Of a DNA stretch of 64,000 bases, positions 35,630 to 45,522 are shown piece by piece (the stretch's first letter is position 1; each line of letters starts with the position of its first letter). The notes below the pieces were generated by a model. The model was not told the DNA's origin, did not search any database, and saw nothing but the letters and a program-made list of their open reading frames with translations. The position numbers and the translations under genes were made by a program. Source of the DNA: Gammaproteobacteria bacterium (lineage in GTDB: Bacteria > Pseudomonadota > Gammaproteobacteria > Enterobacterales > Psychrobiaceae); assembly GCA_013214965.1 (NCBI GenBank), contig JABSRU010000016.1:1-64000 (forward strand), written 5' to 3'.

Positions 35630-37735
35630 TTAAGCATATTTCTTTAGTAAACCACCAATATCAATGATCAACGCGATGCTGCCATCACTGGTGATTGTTG
35701 CACCAGAGATCCCGGGAGTACCGTGTAACAAAGCGCCCAAAGGTTTAATAACAACTTCCTCTTGACCAACCAAACCATCAACCACGAAGCCGACATCTTG
35801 CTGACCAATTTGGACAATCACCACATGACCTTCATCCACTTTATTGGGGTCTATATTATGGCATAGCCATTTATCGAGATAGAATAATGGAATCGCTTTA
35901 CCGCGAACAACCACCGTTTGTCGACCATCGACCATGTTAGTATTTGAAAGATCTAAATTAAAGATTTCGTTCACCGCGGCTAAAGGTAAAGCAAAAGGTT
36001 GCGTTCCTATTTTAACCATCAAGGTCGGCATAATAGCCAGTGTTAAAGGTACCGTAATCTCGAGTGTCGTCCCGACACCTAGTTCGGATTTTATTTTAAC
36101 CGTGCCATTGAGTTGAGTAATCTTGGTTTTAACCACATCCATCCCAACACCACGGCCTGAAATATCAGAAATTTCAGTTTTAGTCGAGAATCCAGGGGCA
36201 AAAATTAAGCTAAAGGCATCTTCATCTGACATCCTGACCGCTGACTCTTCGTCAAGTACACCTTTACTGATTGCAATATTTTTTAGTTTTTCGGGATCCA
36301 TACCAGCACCATCATCAACGATGGATAATAAAATATGATCTCCTTCTTGAGAAGCCGATAAGGTAACAGTACCTGTACGAGGTTTACCGCTAGCTTCTCG
36401 TTCATCAGGCATTTCAATGCCATGATCAACCGAGTTTCTCACCAAGTGAACTAAAGGATCTGCTAACGCCTCAACCAAGTTTTTATCAAGATCGGTATCT
36501 TCGCCAACCATGGTTAACGTGATCTCTTTCTTAAGGGTACGTGCCATGTCTCGAACGACCCGGGGGAAACGACCAAATACTTTTTTGATTGGCTGCATCC
36601 GAGTTTTCATTACCGCGCCCTGTAAATCAGCAGTTACCATATCTAAATTAGCCACGGCTTTTGACATTTCTTCATCGCCGCTAGACAAACCAAGACTAAC
36701 CAATCGATTTCGAACCAATACTAATTCGCCCACCATATTCATAATGTCATCTAAACGAGCAGTGTCAACGCGAACCGTTGTTTCCTGTTTAGGTGTTGCA
36801 GCCTGAGATTGTGCAGATGTTTTCTTAGCTGCGGGCTTAACAACGGCTGCTTTAGCATTTTTCGGGGGTGCTGTTACCTTTATTTCTGGCGTTGACTGCA
36901 CGACCTTTTTAGGCTTGGCTGGCTTGTTAGTTTGACTTAATTCACCAAGCAATCCTTCGAATTCATCATTGCTTATATCTTTATTTTTGGAGGTAGGGGC
37001 AGTTACTTTCTCAACCACTTTATCGATCGAAGGTGTTGGGCTTTTCGCACCATGGAGCTCATCGAGAAAGGCTTCAAACTCATCGTCTGAAATATCTCCA
37101 GTACCGTTAGCAATAGATGGTTTTGGTGCAGGCTTGGCTGTTTTTACTCCTTGAAGCTCATCAAGCATCGCTTCGAACTCTTCATCTGAAATATCATCGT
37201 TATTCAATGGAGAGGCTACTACACTCTTATTTTTTGAACCCTGTAGTTCATCTAATAAAGCATCGAACTCATCATCACTAATTGCTTGTTCATCGGCGGT
37301 AACTTCTTTAGCTTCTGGTGTCGCCTCAACTGAAACTTCTTCTCCTTCGGGCACACTCAAACGTTCTAATTCAGCCAGTAACTCTGGAGCGGCTGAATTT
37401 AAAGGCTCACGAGCCTGAACCAAAGTAAACATATCATTGATGCTGTCGAGGCCTTCAAGAATAACATCCATCAATTCGGCATTAACAGTACGCTGTCCGG
37501 TCCGTAATAGATCAAATATATTTTCGGCGCCATGGCAAACATCGACAAGTTCCTTCAATGCCATGAACCCTGCACCACCTTTAATGGTATGGAAGCCACG
37601 GAATATCGCATTAAGCAACTCAGAGTCATCTGGGTTATTTTCTAACTCAACTAATTGTTCTTGTAATAATTCTAAAATCTCGCCAGCTTCAATTAAGAAA
37701 TCTTGGAGTATATCTTCATCAACATCAAATGACAT
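35630..37735 (-). CDS. cheA: Chemotaxis histidine kinase CheA with fourfold linker repeat
   Basis: A 701-residue kinase. P1 phosphotransfer domain with His49 in FHTIKGGAGF; a low-complexity linker from about 130 to 330; dimerisation domain (about 325-390); ATPase domain (about 390-560: VRNSVDHGIE, SIVDDGAGMDP, GRGVGMDVVK); CheW-like P5 (about 565-700). In place of an obvious P2 domain, the linker holds four copies of an ISDDEFE-LLDEL motif at residues 152-166, 182-196, 215-229 and 254-266. By position next to a ParC/ParP system, this region is a candidate for the array-tethering (LID) segment described for Vibrio CheA. Confidence 0.95.
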   Translation of the reverse strand: MSFDVDEDILQDFLIEAGEILELLQEQLVELENNPDDSELLNAIFRGFHTIKGGAGFMALKELVDVCHGAENIFDLLRTGQRTVNAELMDVILEGLDSINDMFTLVQAREPLNSAAPELLAELERLSVPEGEEVSVEATPEAKEVTADEQAISDDEFDALLDELQGSKNKSVVASPLNNDDISDEEFEAMLDELQGVKTAKPAPKPSIANGTGDISDDEFEAFLDELHGAKSPTPSIDKVVEKVTAPTSKNKDISNDEFEGLLGELSQTNKPAKPKKVVQSTPEIKVTAPPKNAKAAVVKPAAKKTSAQSQAATPKQETTVRVDTARLDDIMNMVGELVLVRNRLVSLGLSSGDEEMSKAVANLDMVTADLQGAVMKTRMQPIKKVFGRFPRVVRDMARTLKKEITLTMVGEDTDLDKNLVEALADPLVHLVRNSVDHGIEMPDEREASGKPRTGTVTLSASQEGDHILLSIVDDGAGMDPEKLKNIAISKGVLDEESAVRMSDEDAFSLIFAPGFSTKTEISDISGRGVGMDVVKTKITQLNGTVKIKSELGVGTTLEITVPLTLAIMPTLMVKIGTQPFALPLAAVNEIFNLDLSNTNMVDGRQTVVVRGKAIPLFYLDKWLCHNIDPNKVDEGHVVIVQIGQQDVGFVVDGLVGQEEVVIKPLGALLHGTPGISGATITSDGSIALIIDIGGLLKKYA
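36938..37282 (-). repeat. Four in-frame repeats encoding acidic ISDDEFE-LLDEL motifs in CheA
   Basis: Four copies of about 15 residues each, spaced 24-39 residues apart by Lys/Pro/Ala-rich linkers. Copies: ISDDEFDALLDELQG, ISDEEFEAMLDELQG, ISDDEFEAFLDELHG and the diverged ISNDEFEGLLGEL. Each could form a short amphipathic acidic helix that docks a partner. Confidence 0.85.
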
Positions 37736-37749
37736 AGGTTAGTGTCCTT

Positions 37750-38499
37750 TTAAAAACCGAGGCTTGAAAGTAGATCGTCAACTTCATCCTGCCCATTAAC
37801 AACATCGTGTTTCTTTGCAGCAGGAACCACGGGACCATCAGGCTCTATACAGTTATCAATTTTCTCAACGGTGACATCATCCTGATGTTGGCCGAATACT
37901 TTAAGTAAACCAATTAAATTATTTTCTACTTCATTCACTAAATCAGATATTTTATATAATACTTGACCGGTGAGATCCTGAAAATCCTGAGCGAGTAAGA
38001 TATCATTTAGTTTACCGCTTAATTTTTCTGCATCGCTAATTGATTCACTAAAATAGTTATCAATTTGTTCCCGCAATAGCCGAAATTCTCCGACTTTTAT
38101 TTTACAATTTTTAAGCCGTTCCCAAGAAGGCTGTATTTCCGATACGGTTTGATGATGTTTCTGTGCCAAAGGTAGGCATTCATCAACCGCATCCATCGTT
38201 TTATTCGCTGCTTTGGCCGTTAAATCGACCACATACAACAACCGTTCTTTCGCATCAGGGAGCGATGAGTTAACCATCGATGAAAAATTATCATCGAGGC
38301 TAAAATCAACCACAGAATCGTGAAGTTGACGCGTCAGTCGCCCAACTTCAGTAAATAGCTCTTGTTGCATCTCCCGACTAATGCGTTCAATTATTTCATT
38401 AGCACTGGTAACACTTCCCTGTTCCAGATGCAAAACTAACTGTTTCGCTTGCTCCAATGAAATGTGTGAATACTGATTCTCGATCATTATATTGCCCAT
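37750..38499 (-). CDS. cheZ: Chemotaxis phosphatase CheZ
   Basis: A 249-residue helical protein that dephosphorylates CheY-P. The catalytic motif is in ILLAQDFQDLTGQVLYKI (Asp and Gln) near residue 165, and the C-terminal CheY-binding peptide is DEVDDLLSSLGF. A Met at residue 5 (38487) is an alternative start. It lies directly after cheY. Confidence 0.95.
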   Translation of the reverse strand: MGNIMIENQYSHISLEQAKQLVLHLEQGSVTSANEIIERISREMQQELFTEVGRLTRQLHDSVVDFSLDDNFSSMVNSSLPDAKERLLYVVDLTAKAANKTMDAVDECLPLAQKHHQTVSEIQPSWERLKNCKIKVGEFRLLREQIDNYFSESISDAEKLSGKLNDILLAQDFQDLTGQVLYKISDLVNEVENNLIGLLKVFGQHQDDVTVEKIDNCIEPDGPVVPAAKKHDVVNGQDEVDDLLSSLGF

Positions 38500-38508
38500 T
38501 AAAATGAT

Positions 38509-38898
38509 TTATGAAGATTCCATCCGTTGAAAAATCTTATCTAACTTTTCTTTTAACGTGCCTGCGGTAAATGGTTTAACAATATAACCATTTACGCCAG
38601 CTTGCGCTGCAGCAATAATCTGCTCACGTTTCGCTTCAGCAGTTACCATTAATACTGGTAAATGCTTAAGGTTGTCATCGGCACGAATATGTTTTAATAA
38701 ATCGATACCCTGCATCCCTGGCATATTCCAGTCTGTTACTACGAAATCAAAATCACCATCTTTAAGCATCGGTAATGCTGTCTGACCGTCATCGGCTTCA
38801 AAAGTATTTGTTAAGCCTAAATCTCTTAACAAATTTTTTATAATTCTTCGCATGGTTGAGAAATCATCTACAACCAAAATTTTCATATTTTTATCCAA
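38509..38898 (-). CDS. cheY: Chemotaxis response regulator CheY
   Basis: A single receiver domain, 129 residues, with DD near the N-terminus ([12 protein letters not shown]), the phospho-acceptor Asp in [12 protein letters not shown], Thr in VTAEAKRE and Lys in IVKPFTAG. CheY-P binds FliM and reverses the motor. I place the start at TTG 38898, which has GGAGAG four bases upstream and gives the MDKNMKI N-terminus seen in relatives; ATG 38886 is the alternative and TTG 38910 has no ribosome site. Confidence 0.95.
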   Translation of the reverse strand: MDKNMKILVVDDFSTMRRIIKNLLRDLGLTNTFEADDGQTALPMLKDGDFDFVVTDWNMPGMQGIDLLKHIRADDNLKHLPVLMVTAEAKREQIIAAAQAGVNGYIVKPFTAGTLKEKLDKIFQRMESS

Positions 38899-38937
38899 AA
38901 CGCTCTCCAATTTAAAGCTGCAACATCCATGTGCTTA

Positions 38938-39663
38938 TCAAGTCCATTCTGTTAATCGCGATTTTAAGCGCAACATTGCTTGTGAATGAATTTGACTAAC
39001 CCTTGATTCACTAACACTTAAGACTTTGCCAATTTCCCTTAGGTTTAATTCTTCGTCATAATACAAAGACAGTACTAAAGCTTCTTTTTCTGGCAATGTG
39101 GTAATTGCCTCTGTTAACGCTTCCTGAAATCGCCCGGAGGCCATTTCACTAAACGACTGATCATTACTCTCATTAGCCGGACAAATAATGGCATCGTCAG
39201 AAATACCAAGATCTTCTAAGCCAATAATTTTTCCTGATACTATATCATTAAGCATTTGAGCATATTCGTCTAGGTTTATTCCTAGTTTTTTTGCAATCTC
39301 ATGATCCTGAGCAGGCCGACCGAGTTCCTTTTCTAAAGAGTCGACCGCGGCGAGTACCGTTCTATTGTTTCGATGAACACTGCGTGGCACCCAATCCCCT
39401 CGACGGATATCATCAAGCATCGAGCCTCGAATCCTAATACCAGCAAAGGTTTCAAAACTAGCGCCTTTGGTATTATCGAAGTTTTTCGCCGCTTCTAACA
39501 AACCAATCATTCCCGATTGAATTAAATCATCGAGTAAGACATTAGCTGGTAATCTTGCTTTTAAGTGGTGTGCAATTTTTTTCACCAAGCCAGCATGTTT
39601 TATGACCAGCAATTCATCATCGCGGCTCGACTTAGCGTAAATCGCTGCTTTATTCACCAACAT
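38938..39663 (-). CDS. fliA: Flagellar sigma factor FliA (sigma-28)
   Basis: A 241-residue sigma factor with region 2 (LVKKIAHHLKARLPANVLLDDLIQSGMIGLLEA), region 3 (SLEKELGRPAQDHEIAKKLGI) and region 4 (LPEKEALVLSLYYDEELNLREIGKVLSVSESRVSQIHSQA). It transcribes late flagellar genes such as flagellin and is held by FlgM until the hook is finished. It overlaps the flhG 3' end by 14 bases. Confidence 0.97.
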   Translation of the reverse strand: MLVNKAAIYAKSSRDDELLVIKHAGLVKKIAHHLKARLPANVLLDDLIQSGMIGLLEAAKNFDNTKGASFETFAGIRIRGSMLDDIRRGDWVPRSVHRNNRTVLAAVDSLEKELGRPAQDHEIAKKLGINLDEYAQMLNDIVSGKIIGLEDLGISDDAIICPANESNDQSFSEMASGRFQEALTEAITTLPEKEALVLSLYYDEELNLREIGKVLSVSESRVSQIHSQAMLRLKSRLTEWT

Positions 39664-40516
39664 TCTCGCGTGATGATTTATTTGTGACTAACTGTTCAAT
39701 GAAAAATTCTAAATGACCACCTGGCTGACTCGGTATTGGCCATGTCTGAACTTTATTCGCTAAATTTTTATAAGCCAACGACGCCGGTGATTGTGGGTAT
39801 AATTCGGTGATTAATTTTTGTTTCCTCACAGAACGACGCACGTTCTCATCAAAAGGAATAATAGCGGAAAGCTCGAGGGCGACATCTAAAAACCTATCAG
39901 TCACGCGAGTTAACTTTGCGAACAATTCTTGGCCTTCACGTAAATTACGTACCATATTAGCCACGACTTTAATTCGAAAAACCCCATGCTCACGACTTAA
40001 CAGTTTAATCAGTGCATAAGCATCGGTGATTGACGCAGGCTCATCACACACCACAGCCACAACGTCTTGAGCAGCCCGAGAGAAACTGAGCACCATATCT
40101 GAGATGCCAGCAGCCGTATCGACGATTAAAATATCAAATTCTGTGCGCATTTCACTAAACGCACGAATTAAACCAGCATGTTGTACTGGTTCTAATTCAA
40201 CCATACTCTGAGATCCAGAGGTTGCCGGAATAATACAGATGCCCTTTGGACCGTAAATCACAATATCATCGAGTTCACATTCACCGGATAACACATGTGA
40301 CAGGTTTTTTTCGGCGCGAAGGCCAAGCATCACATCAACATTAGCTAAACCAAGGTCAGCATCAAGAACCATGACTTTTTTCCCCTGCTCGGCTAAAGCA
40401 ACGGCCATGTTCAATGACACGTTGGTTTTACCAACCCCGCCTTTACCACCAGTTACAGCAATAACTTTAATCATTTTATCTTGATTCATTTTTCTTAAAC
40501 CGCTCGCTTGATCCAC
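39650..40516 (-). CDS. flhG: Flagellar number regulator FlhG (FleN), MinD-like ATPase
   Basis: A 288-residue ATPase with deviant Walker A TGGKGGVGKTN (about residue 23), DADLGLANVDVMLG and DTAAGISDMV. It restrains flagellar number by inhibiting FlrA and stimulating FlhF. The GTG start at 40516 is favoured over ATG 40489 because it keeps DQASGLRKM, the conserved N-terminal motif that activates FlhF GTPase. It follows flhF by nine bases. Confidence 0.96.
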   Translation of the reverse strand: MDQASGLRKMNQDKMIKVIAVTGGKGGVGKTNVSLNMAVALAEQGKKVMVLDADLGLANVDVMLGLRAEKNLSHVLSGECELDDIVIYGPKGICIIPATSGSQSMVELEPVQHAGLIRAFSEMRTEFDILIVDTAAGISDMVLSFSRAAQDVVAVVCDEPASITDAYALIKLLSREHGVFRIKVVANMVRNLREGQELFAKLTRVTDRFLDVALELSAIIPFDENVRRSVRKQKLITELYPQSPASLAYKNLANKVQTWPIPSQPGGHLEFFIEQLVTNKSSRENVGE

Positions 40517-40525
40517 GTATTATGC

Positions 40526-41986
40526 CTACCTGTTAACACTGACAAATTGTGTTGGTACTGAAGAGTGACTATTTTCTAGCGTCGCTGCTTCCCCCAACTG
40601 CTCTATAATACTATTTACTAAAACTTTAATATCGACGACACCTATATCTTCTGGTACTCGTTGACCGTTGGTAATGTAGCCTATTGGTAATGAGTGACCG
40701 ATCGCCACACTAATGACTTCCCCCACCCCTAAGGCTTCATCCATTTTGGTCAAAATACAACCAACAATAGGTATTTTTCTAAATTGTTCAATCGCCTCTT
40801 GTAATACTTTACGCTGTGCTGTCGCAGGAAGCACTAAATAACTGCGAATATTAACATGACTGGTATTAACCAGCGTTGATAATTGCTCACTCAAACGTAA
40901 ATCACGTTGCCCCATTCCCGCCGTATCAATCAATATTAACCGTTTGTGTCTTAGTTGATAAAGCGCATCGGCCAACTGTTGAGTATCTTTGGCTACTTTA
41001 ACGGGACAGCCCAATATTTTACCGTAAGTATTTAACTGCTCAAAAGCACCAATCCGATAGCTATCAGTCGTTATTAACGCAATTTGATCACTGCCAAACT
41101 CCATCGCATAACGGGCCGCTAATTTGGCAACCGTGGTGGTTTTACCAACACCGGTTGGTCCAAGTAAAGCGACAATACCGCCCTGCTCTATCACTTCATT
41201 ATTGGTCGACTTAAGTCTTTGCATCATGGCATTACTGATCAATCGCTTAGCTTGATCTATGTCAGATCCCAACGGCACATCTGTGACCAGTTGCTGGGCA
41301 ATTTTAGCATCAAAACCAATCTCAACCAGTTGTTCTAATAACAAAGAGCGGATAGGGTCACGTCGTGCCGTATCCTGACCAACCAAACCATTGACTTGAT
41401 GTTGTAATAATTGTCGCATCGACGCCATTTCCTGACGTAGTTCATCGAGTACACCATTATCGGTCATGCCCGAAGCGATATGGTGGTCACTACTCGATCT
41501 TTTAAACGATGGTTCTACTGCTGCAGATCTTAAGCTGTTCGGATCCGTTTGAGCCCAAGCCGGTAATTCAGGAGGATTGTCAGATTGGCGACGTTCAACA
41601 GCTTGAGTTAACGCTTCAAATCTAGAGCGTTGATTCGCAGGCTCTTGCGCAATAAATTGATCCGCTTGAGCTTGCATCTGCTGTTTGACCAATCGGTCTT
41701 GAAACCCCGATAATGACACCTGATCCTCAGAAATACTTCTAGTTCTAATAGCCGGTTCACTTAAGGCATGATCATTCGTCGCTATCGGCTTAATTGGAGC
41801 AGGTTTAGCTTGAGTTGTTTTTGCTTTTGGAATAGTCGCGATATTATCTTCATCAATAGCGGCAACAATTTCAACACCACCATCAACTTTTTTATTGGAC
41901 ATGATAATTGCGTCAGCACCGAGTACCACTTTAATCTCATCGAGTGCGGTTCGAATATCTTTAGCAAAAAAACGTTTAATTTTCAC
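40526..41986 (-). CDS. flhF: Flagellar placement GTPase FlhF
   Basis: A 486-residue SRP-type GTPase that fixes the flagellum at the cell pole. N-terminal KIKRFFAKDIRTALDEIKVVLGADAIIMSNKKV, a Gln/Pro-rich linker (about 70-190), N domain, then G motifs GPTGVGKTTTVAKLAARYA, TTDSYRIGAFEQL, the DTAGMGQRD box and the TKMDEA box. The start is GTG 41986 with GAGGAAA upstream. It lies 13 bases after flhA. Confidence 0.97.
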   Translation of the reverse strand: MKIKRFFAKDIRTALDEIKVVLGADAIIMSNKKVDGGVEIVAAIDEDNIATIPKAKTTQAKPAPIKPIATNDHALSEPAIRTRSISEDQVSLSGFQDRLVKQQMQAQADQFIAQEPANQRSRFEALTQAVERRQSDNPPELPAWAQTDPNSLRSAAVEPSFKRSSSDHHIASGMTDNGVLDELRQEMASMRQLLQHQVNGLVGQDTARRDPIRSLLLEQLVEIGFDAKIAQQLVTDVPLGSDIDQAKRLISNAMMQRLKSTNNEVIEQGGIVALLGPTGVGKTTTVAKLAARYAMEFGSDQIALITTDSYRIGAFEQLNTYGKILGCPVKVAKDTQQLADALYQLRHKRLILIDTAGMGQRDLRLSEQLSTLVNTSHVNIRSYLVLPATAQRKVLQEAIEQFRKIPIVGCILTKMDEALGVGEVISVAIGHSLPIGYITNGQRVPEDIGVVDIKVLVNSIIEQLGEAATLENSHSSVPTQFVSVNR

Positions 41987-41999
41987 AATATTTCCTCAA

Positions 42000-44108
42000 C
42001 TATTGCCCAACCGAACTGACAATTTTAATCTGTTTATCATCAGGTATTTCCTGATAAGATAAAACTCTTAGACTAGGTATTGTATTTTTAACAAACCTTG
42101 ATAATGTCGAACGTAACACCCCTGAAGTTAACAGGATAGCAGGCATTCCTTCAAGTTCTAATTCTTCTGATGCCTGTGCTAATGATGACTGCAATCGTTC
42201 CGCTAATCCAGGTTCCATACCAGCAGCATCACCACCCGTCGCTTGCATCGACTGGTGCAACATTTGTTCCAAATCTGGCGCTAAAGTTATTACTGACACC
42301 TCTTGCTCTACTCCATTGATTTCTTGAACAATTAATCGTTTCAGCGCAATACGAATAGCCGCGGTTAATACGTCAGGATCTTGACTTCGAGTACCATATT
42401 CAACCAATGTTTGAACAATAGTCCGTAGATCGCGTATTGGTACCGCTTCATGTAATAAATTCTGCAAGACCTTCACCACCACACCTAAGGTCAAAATATC
42501 AGGAATTAATCCTTCGACTAATTTAGGGTATTGGCGTTGTAATATGTCGAGTAAATTCTGCACTTCTTCATGCCCAAGCAATTGTGAAGCATTGTTGGTT
42601 AATAGTTGACTCATATGTGTTGCAACAACAGTTGCGGCATCCACCACCGTATACCCTAGCGTTTGCGCATGCTCTCTTTGCTCTTTGTTTATCCAAACGG
42701 CCTCAAGTCCAAAGGCAGGATCAGTGGTTGGTGTGCCCTCAATGGTACCAAACACTTGACCAGGATTTATTGCCAGTTCACAATCATGACGAATTTCAGC
42801 TTCACCGATGGTCACTCCCATCATTGAAATCCGATAGGTATTGGCATTAAGATCTAAGTTATCTCGAATATGCACCGCGGGTACTAAAAAGCCAAATTCC
42901 TGTGATAATTTTTTACGCACTCCCTTGATTCGTGCCAATAACTCACCATTTTGACTAATATCAACCAAAGGGATCAAGCGATAACCAACTTCAAGTCCGA
43001 TAACATCCACTTGGCTGACATCATCCCAACCGAGTTCTTTGACTGGCTCGTTATTAGATGCATTCACTGCGTTACTACCTTCTGCACCAGCAAGTTCAGG
43101 GCTTATGTCAGGCTCTTGTGCTTTTTTATAAATCCAGTAACCTATCCCTAAACTTAAAAAAGCCATCGATAAAAAAGCAACATGGGGCATACCAGGGACA
43201 ATACCCATCACAAATAACAAGCCGCCAGACACTAATAATGCTTTAGGATCTTTAAGCATCTGATCATAAGCAATGGTGCCCATTGACTTCGACTCATTTT
43301 GGCGAGTTACCATTAATGCAGCCGCAATTGATAACAATAATGAAGGTATCTGTGCCACCAAACCATCACCAATAGTCAGAAGCGTATATACTTCAATCGC
43401 ATCACTAAATGTTAAGCCATGCTGAACCATCCCAATAATAAAGCCACCGATAATATTAATCACTAAAATTAACATCCCAGCAATGGCATCACCCTTAACA
43501 AATTTGGAAGCACCATCCATTGAGCCATAGAAATCGGCCTCACGGGTCACTTCAGCACGCCTGTCTCGCGCTTCATCTTGGTCGATAATACCGGCATTTA
43601 GATCAGCATCTATCGCCATCTGTTTTCCAGGCATTGCATCAAGGGTAAATCGTGCGCTAACTTCTGATATTCGTCCGGCACCTTTGGTCACTACGGCAAA
43701 GTTAATAATCACTAGAATCAAAAACACCACTAAACCAACCGCATAATTACCGCCAATCACTACCGAGCCAAACGCTTCTATTACTTTACCTGCAGCATCC
43801 CCACCTTCATGTCCCTCAAGTAGCACCAACCGAGTTGAGGCAACATTGAGTGCCAAGCGTAACAACGTCGCAATTAATAATACACTGGGGAATGAGGCAA
43901 AATCTAATGGTCTTAACGCGTAAATAGCCACTAGCAGAACCACTAATGATAATGAAATATTAAACGCGAACAAGGTATCAAGTAACATCGTCGGCATCGG
44001 TAAAATGATCATACCAAGAGCAGCGAGTACGAACAGTGGCGTACCAATCCCTTTAAAGATAGCCTGGTTTTTATGACCAAATTGTAATAGCCGAGTTTTG
44101 ATATCCAT
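42000..44108 (-). CDS. flhA: Flagellar export gate protein FlhA
   Basis: A 702-residue export-gate protein with eight N-terminal membrane helices (to about residue 330), the FHIPEP-type signature region (VVTKGAGRISEVSARFTLDAMPGKQ split across residues 140-165), and a cytoplasmic nonamer-forming domain. It guides substrates and couples the proton gradient to export. A sigma-54 promoter match lies 45-62 bases upstream. It is the first gene of the long flhA-to-cheW transcript. Confidence 0.98.
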   Translation of the reverse strand: MDIKTRLLQFGHKNQAIFKGIGTPLFVLAALGMIILPMPTMLLDTLFAFNISLSLVVLLVAIYALRPLDFASFPSVLLIATLLRLALNVASTRLVLLEGHEGGDAAGKVIEAFGSVVIGGNYAVGLVVFLILVIINFAVVTKGAGRISEVSARFTLDAMPGKQMAIDADLNAGIIDQDEARDRRAEVTREADFYGSMDGASKFVKGDAIAGMLILVINIIGGFIIGMVQHGLTFSDAIEVYTLLTIGDGLVAQIPSLLLSIAAALMVTRQNESKSMGTIAYDQMLKDPKALLVSGGLLFVMGIVPGMPHVAFLSMAFLSLGIGYWIYKKAQEPDISPELAGAEGSNAVNASNNEPVKELGWDDVSQVDVIGLEVGYRLIPLVDISQNGELLARIKGVRKKLSQEFGFLVPAVHIRDNLDLNANTYRISMMGVTIGEAEIRHDCELAINPGQVFGTIEGTPTTDPAFGLEAVWINKEQREHAQTLGYTVVDAATVVATHMSQLLTNNASQLLGHEEVQNLLDILQRQYPKLVEGLIPDILTLGVVVKVLQNLLHEAVPIRDLRTIVQTLVEYGTRSQDPDVLTAAIRIALKRLIVQEINGVEQEVSVITLAPDLEQMLHQSMQATGGDAAGMEPGLAERLQSSLAQASEELELEGMPAILLTSGVLRSTLSRFVKNTIPSLRVLSYQEIPDDKQIKIVSSVGQ

Positions 44109-44152
44109 TAAGTCATATATCCAAGTAAAACCTAAGAAAGTAATCCTACGAA

Positions 44153-44170
44153 ATGCAATTTTTAGACCAA
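44153..44170 (-). promoter_or_regulatory. Sigma-54 promoter candidate for flhA
   Basis: On the minus strand TTGGTCTAAAAATTGCAT has GG-N10-GC (bases 44168-44167 and 44156-44155) with a perfect TTGCA -12 box and a weaker -24 box. The predicted start is about 35 bases before the flhA ATG. Upstream at 44260-44276 lies GTCATAAGTCAATAGTC, containing a possible activator half-site. Confidence 0.6.
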
Positions 44171-44388
44171 TACTAAAAAGCGTTGGTATTAATAAGATAT
44201 TTTAAGAAAAAACAATGGATTAATCAATAGAACTTGAGATTAGTTTGATGTCAAAAAACCGTCATAAGTCAATAGTCTGGTAGAGGGGTTTTTAAAGGGA
44301 TTACACAACAATGAGTTAGTTATTTGTACCTTACTCACTATTTTTTTTGACTGATAAAATAGATCATTGATTGCTTAAAATATATTCA

Positions 44389-45522
44389 TTAATCATGCTG
44401 TAATTCGTCAGGGATCTCAAACTCTGAAGGTAATTTAGTCGGACGCTTACCTTTTCTTTTCTGAAATTGTTCTAGTTGGTAAACATAAGCCAATATTTGT
44501 GCGACGGCACCAAACAAACCATCGGGTATTTGATGGTCAATCTCAGTGGTATAATACACCGCTCGAGCGAGTGCCGGACTCGCCACAACCGTCACATGGT
44601 GTTCACGCGCAATTTCCCGAATTTTAAACGCCGTTTGGTCAACTCCTTTTGCCACCACGGTTGGGGCAAGCGTCCCGTTAGGATCATATTTAAGCGCCAC
44701 CGAAAAGTGCGTTGGGTTAGTCACAATAACATCGGCACTTGGTACATCTTGCATCATCCGACGTTGCGATATTTCACGCTGGATCTGACGTTGCCTTCCT
44801 TTAACTTCAGGCTTACCTTCAGTATTTTTGTATTCATCCTTAACCTCTTGCAAGGTCATCTTTAATTCTTTAGTGTGCTTATAAATTTGATAGGGAGCAT
44901 CGGCCAGTGCTATTAATATTAATGAGCTGCACAATAAAATAAACATCCACAACAAAATATCCAGTGCGCCGACAATATTCAGTGGATAAGCGGTTTGACT
45001 CAGGGTTAATATATGTGGGAAGTAGAACGTTAAAAGCGCCCACGCTAAGGTTGCTATCACGCCAAATTTTGCTAGTGCTTTGCTCAGTTCGACGAGAGCT
45101 TGAGTACCAAACATTCGTTTTAGGCCCTTGGCAGGACTCATTTTTGATAATTTAGGACTGGCGGCATCCATACTAAAGGTTATACCACCAAGGGCGACAC
45201 TTCCTAAAAATGCAGCAATAAACACCGTACCAATGAAACCTATCAGTGGCCAAGCAATCGTGCGCATAACTTCTGCCCACATTAAGCCGAATTGATTAGT
45301 ATCAAATGCTTGTTCACGTTTTAAACTAAAAAGCCGATGCATGACATCATACATCGACTGTCCAATGGCAGAGCCAAAGATGTACATCGCAACTGCCGAT
45401 GCAATTAACACTGCTGCAGTTGCTAATTCTTTAGAACGGGGTACTTGGCCTTTTTTTCTCGAATCAGCTATTCGCTTTGCGGTGGGTTGTTCTGTTTTTT
45501 CTTGCCCGGAATCTTGCGCCAT
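44389..45522 (-). CDS. flhB: Flagellar export switch protein FlhB
   Basis: A 377-residue protein with four membrane helices and a cytoplasmic autocleavage domain with NPTH in ADVIVTNPTHFSVALKYDP (about residue 269). Cleavage there switches export from rod/hook to filament substrates. It abuts fliR with no gap. The 280-bp gap after it (44109-44388) holds the flhA promoter. Confidence 0.97.
   Translation of the reverse strand: MAQDSGQEKTEQPTAKRIADSRKKGQVPRSKELATAAVLIASAVAMYIFGSAIGQSMYDVMHRLFSLKREQAFDTNQFGLMWAEVMRTIAWPLIGFIGTVFIAAFLGSVALGGITFSMDAASPKLSKMSPAKGLKRMFGTQALVELSKALAKFGVIATLAWALLTFYFPHILTLSQTAYPLNIVGALDILLWMFILLCSSLILIALADAPYQIYKHTKELKMTLQEVKDEYKNTEGKPEVKGRQRQIQREISQRRMMQDVPSADVIVTNPTHFSVALKYDPNGTLAPTVVAKGVDQTAFKIREIAREHHVTVVASPALARAVYYTTEIDHQIPDGLFGAVAQILAYVYQLEQFQKRKGKRPTKLPSEFEIPDELQHD

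Noticed and set aside
36123-37742. Several plus-strand frames opposite cheA
   Set aside because: Ser/Thr-rich shadows of the acidic CheA linker and kinase domain with no ribosome sites.
42584-43246. Plus-strand frames opposite flhA
   Set aside because: Antisense to a complete, conserved FlhA.
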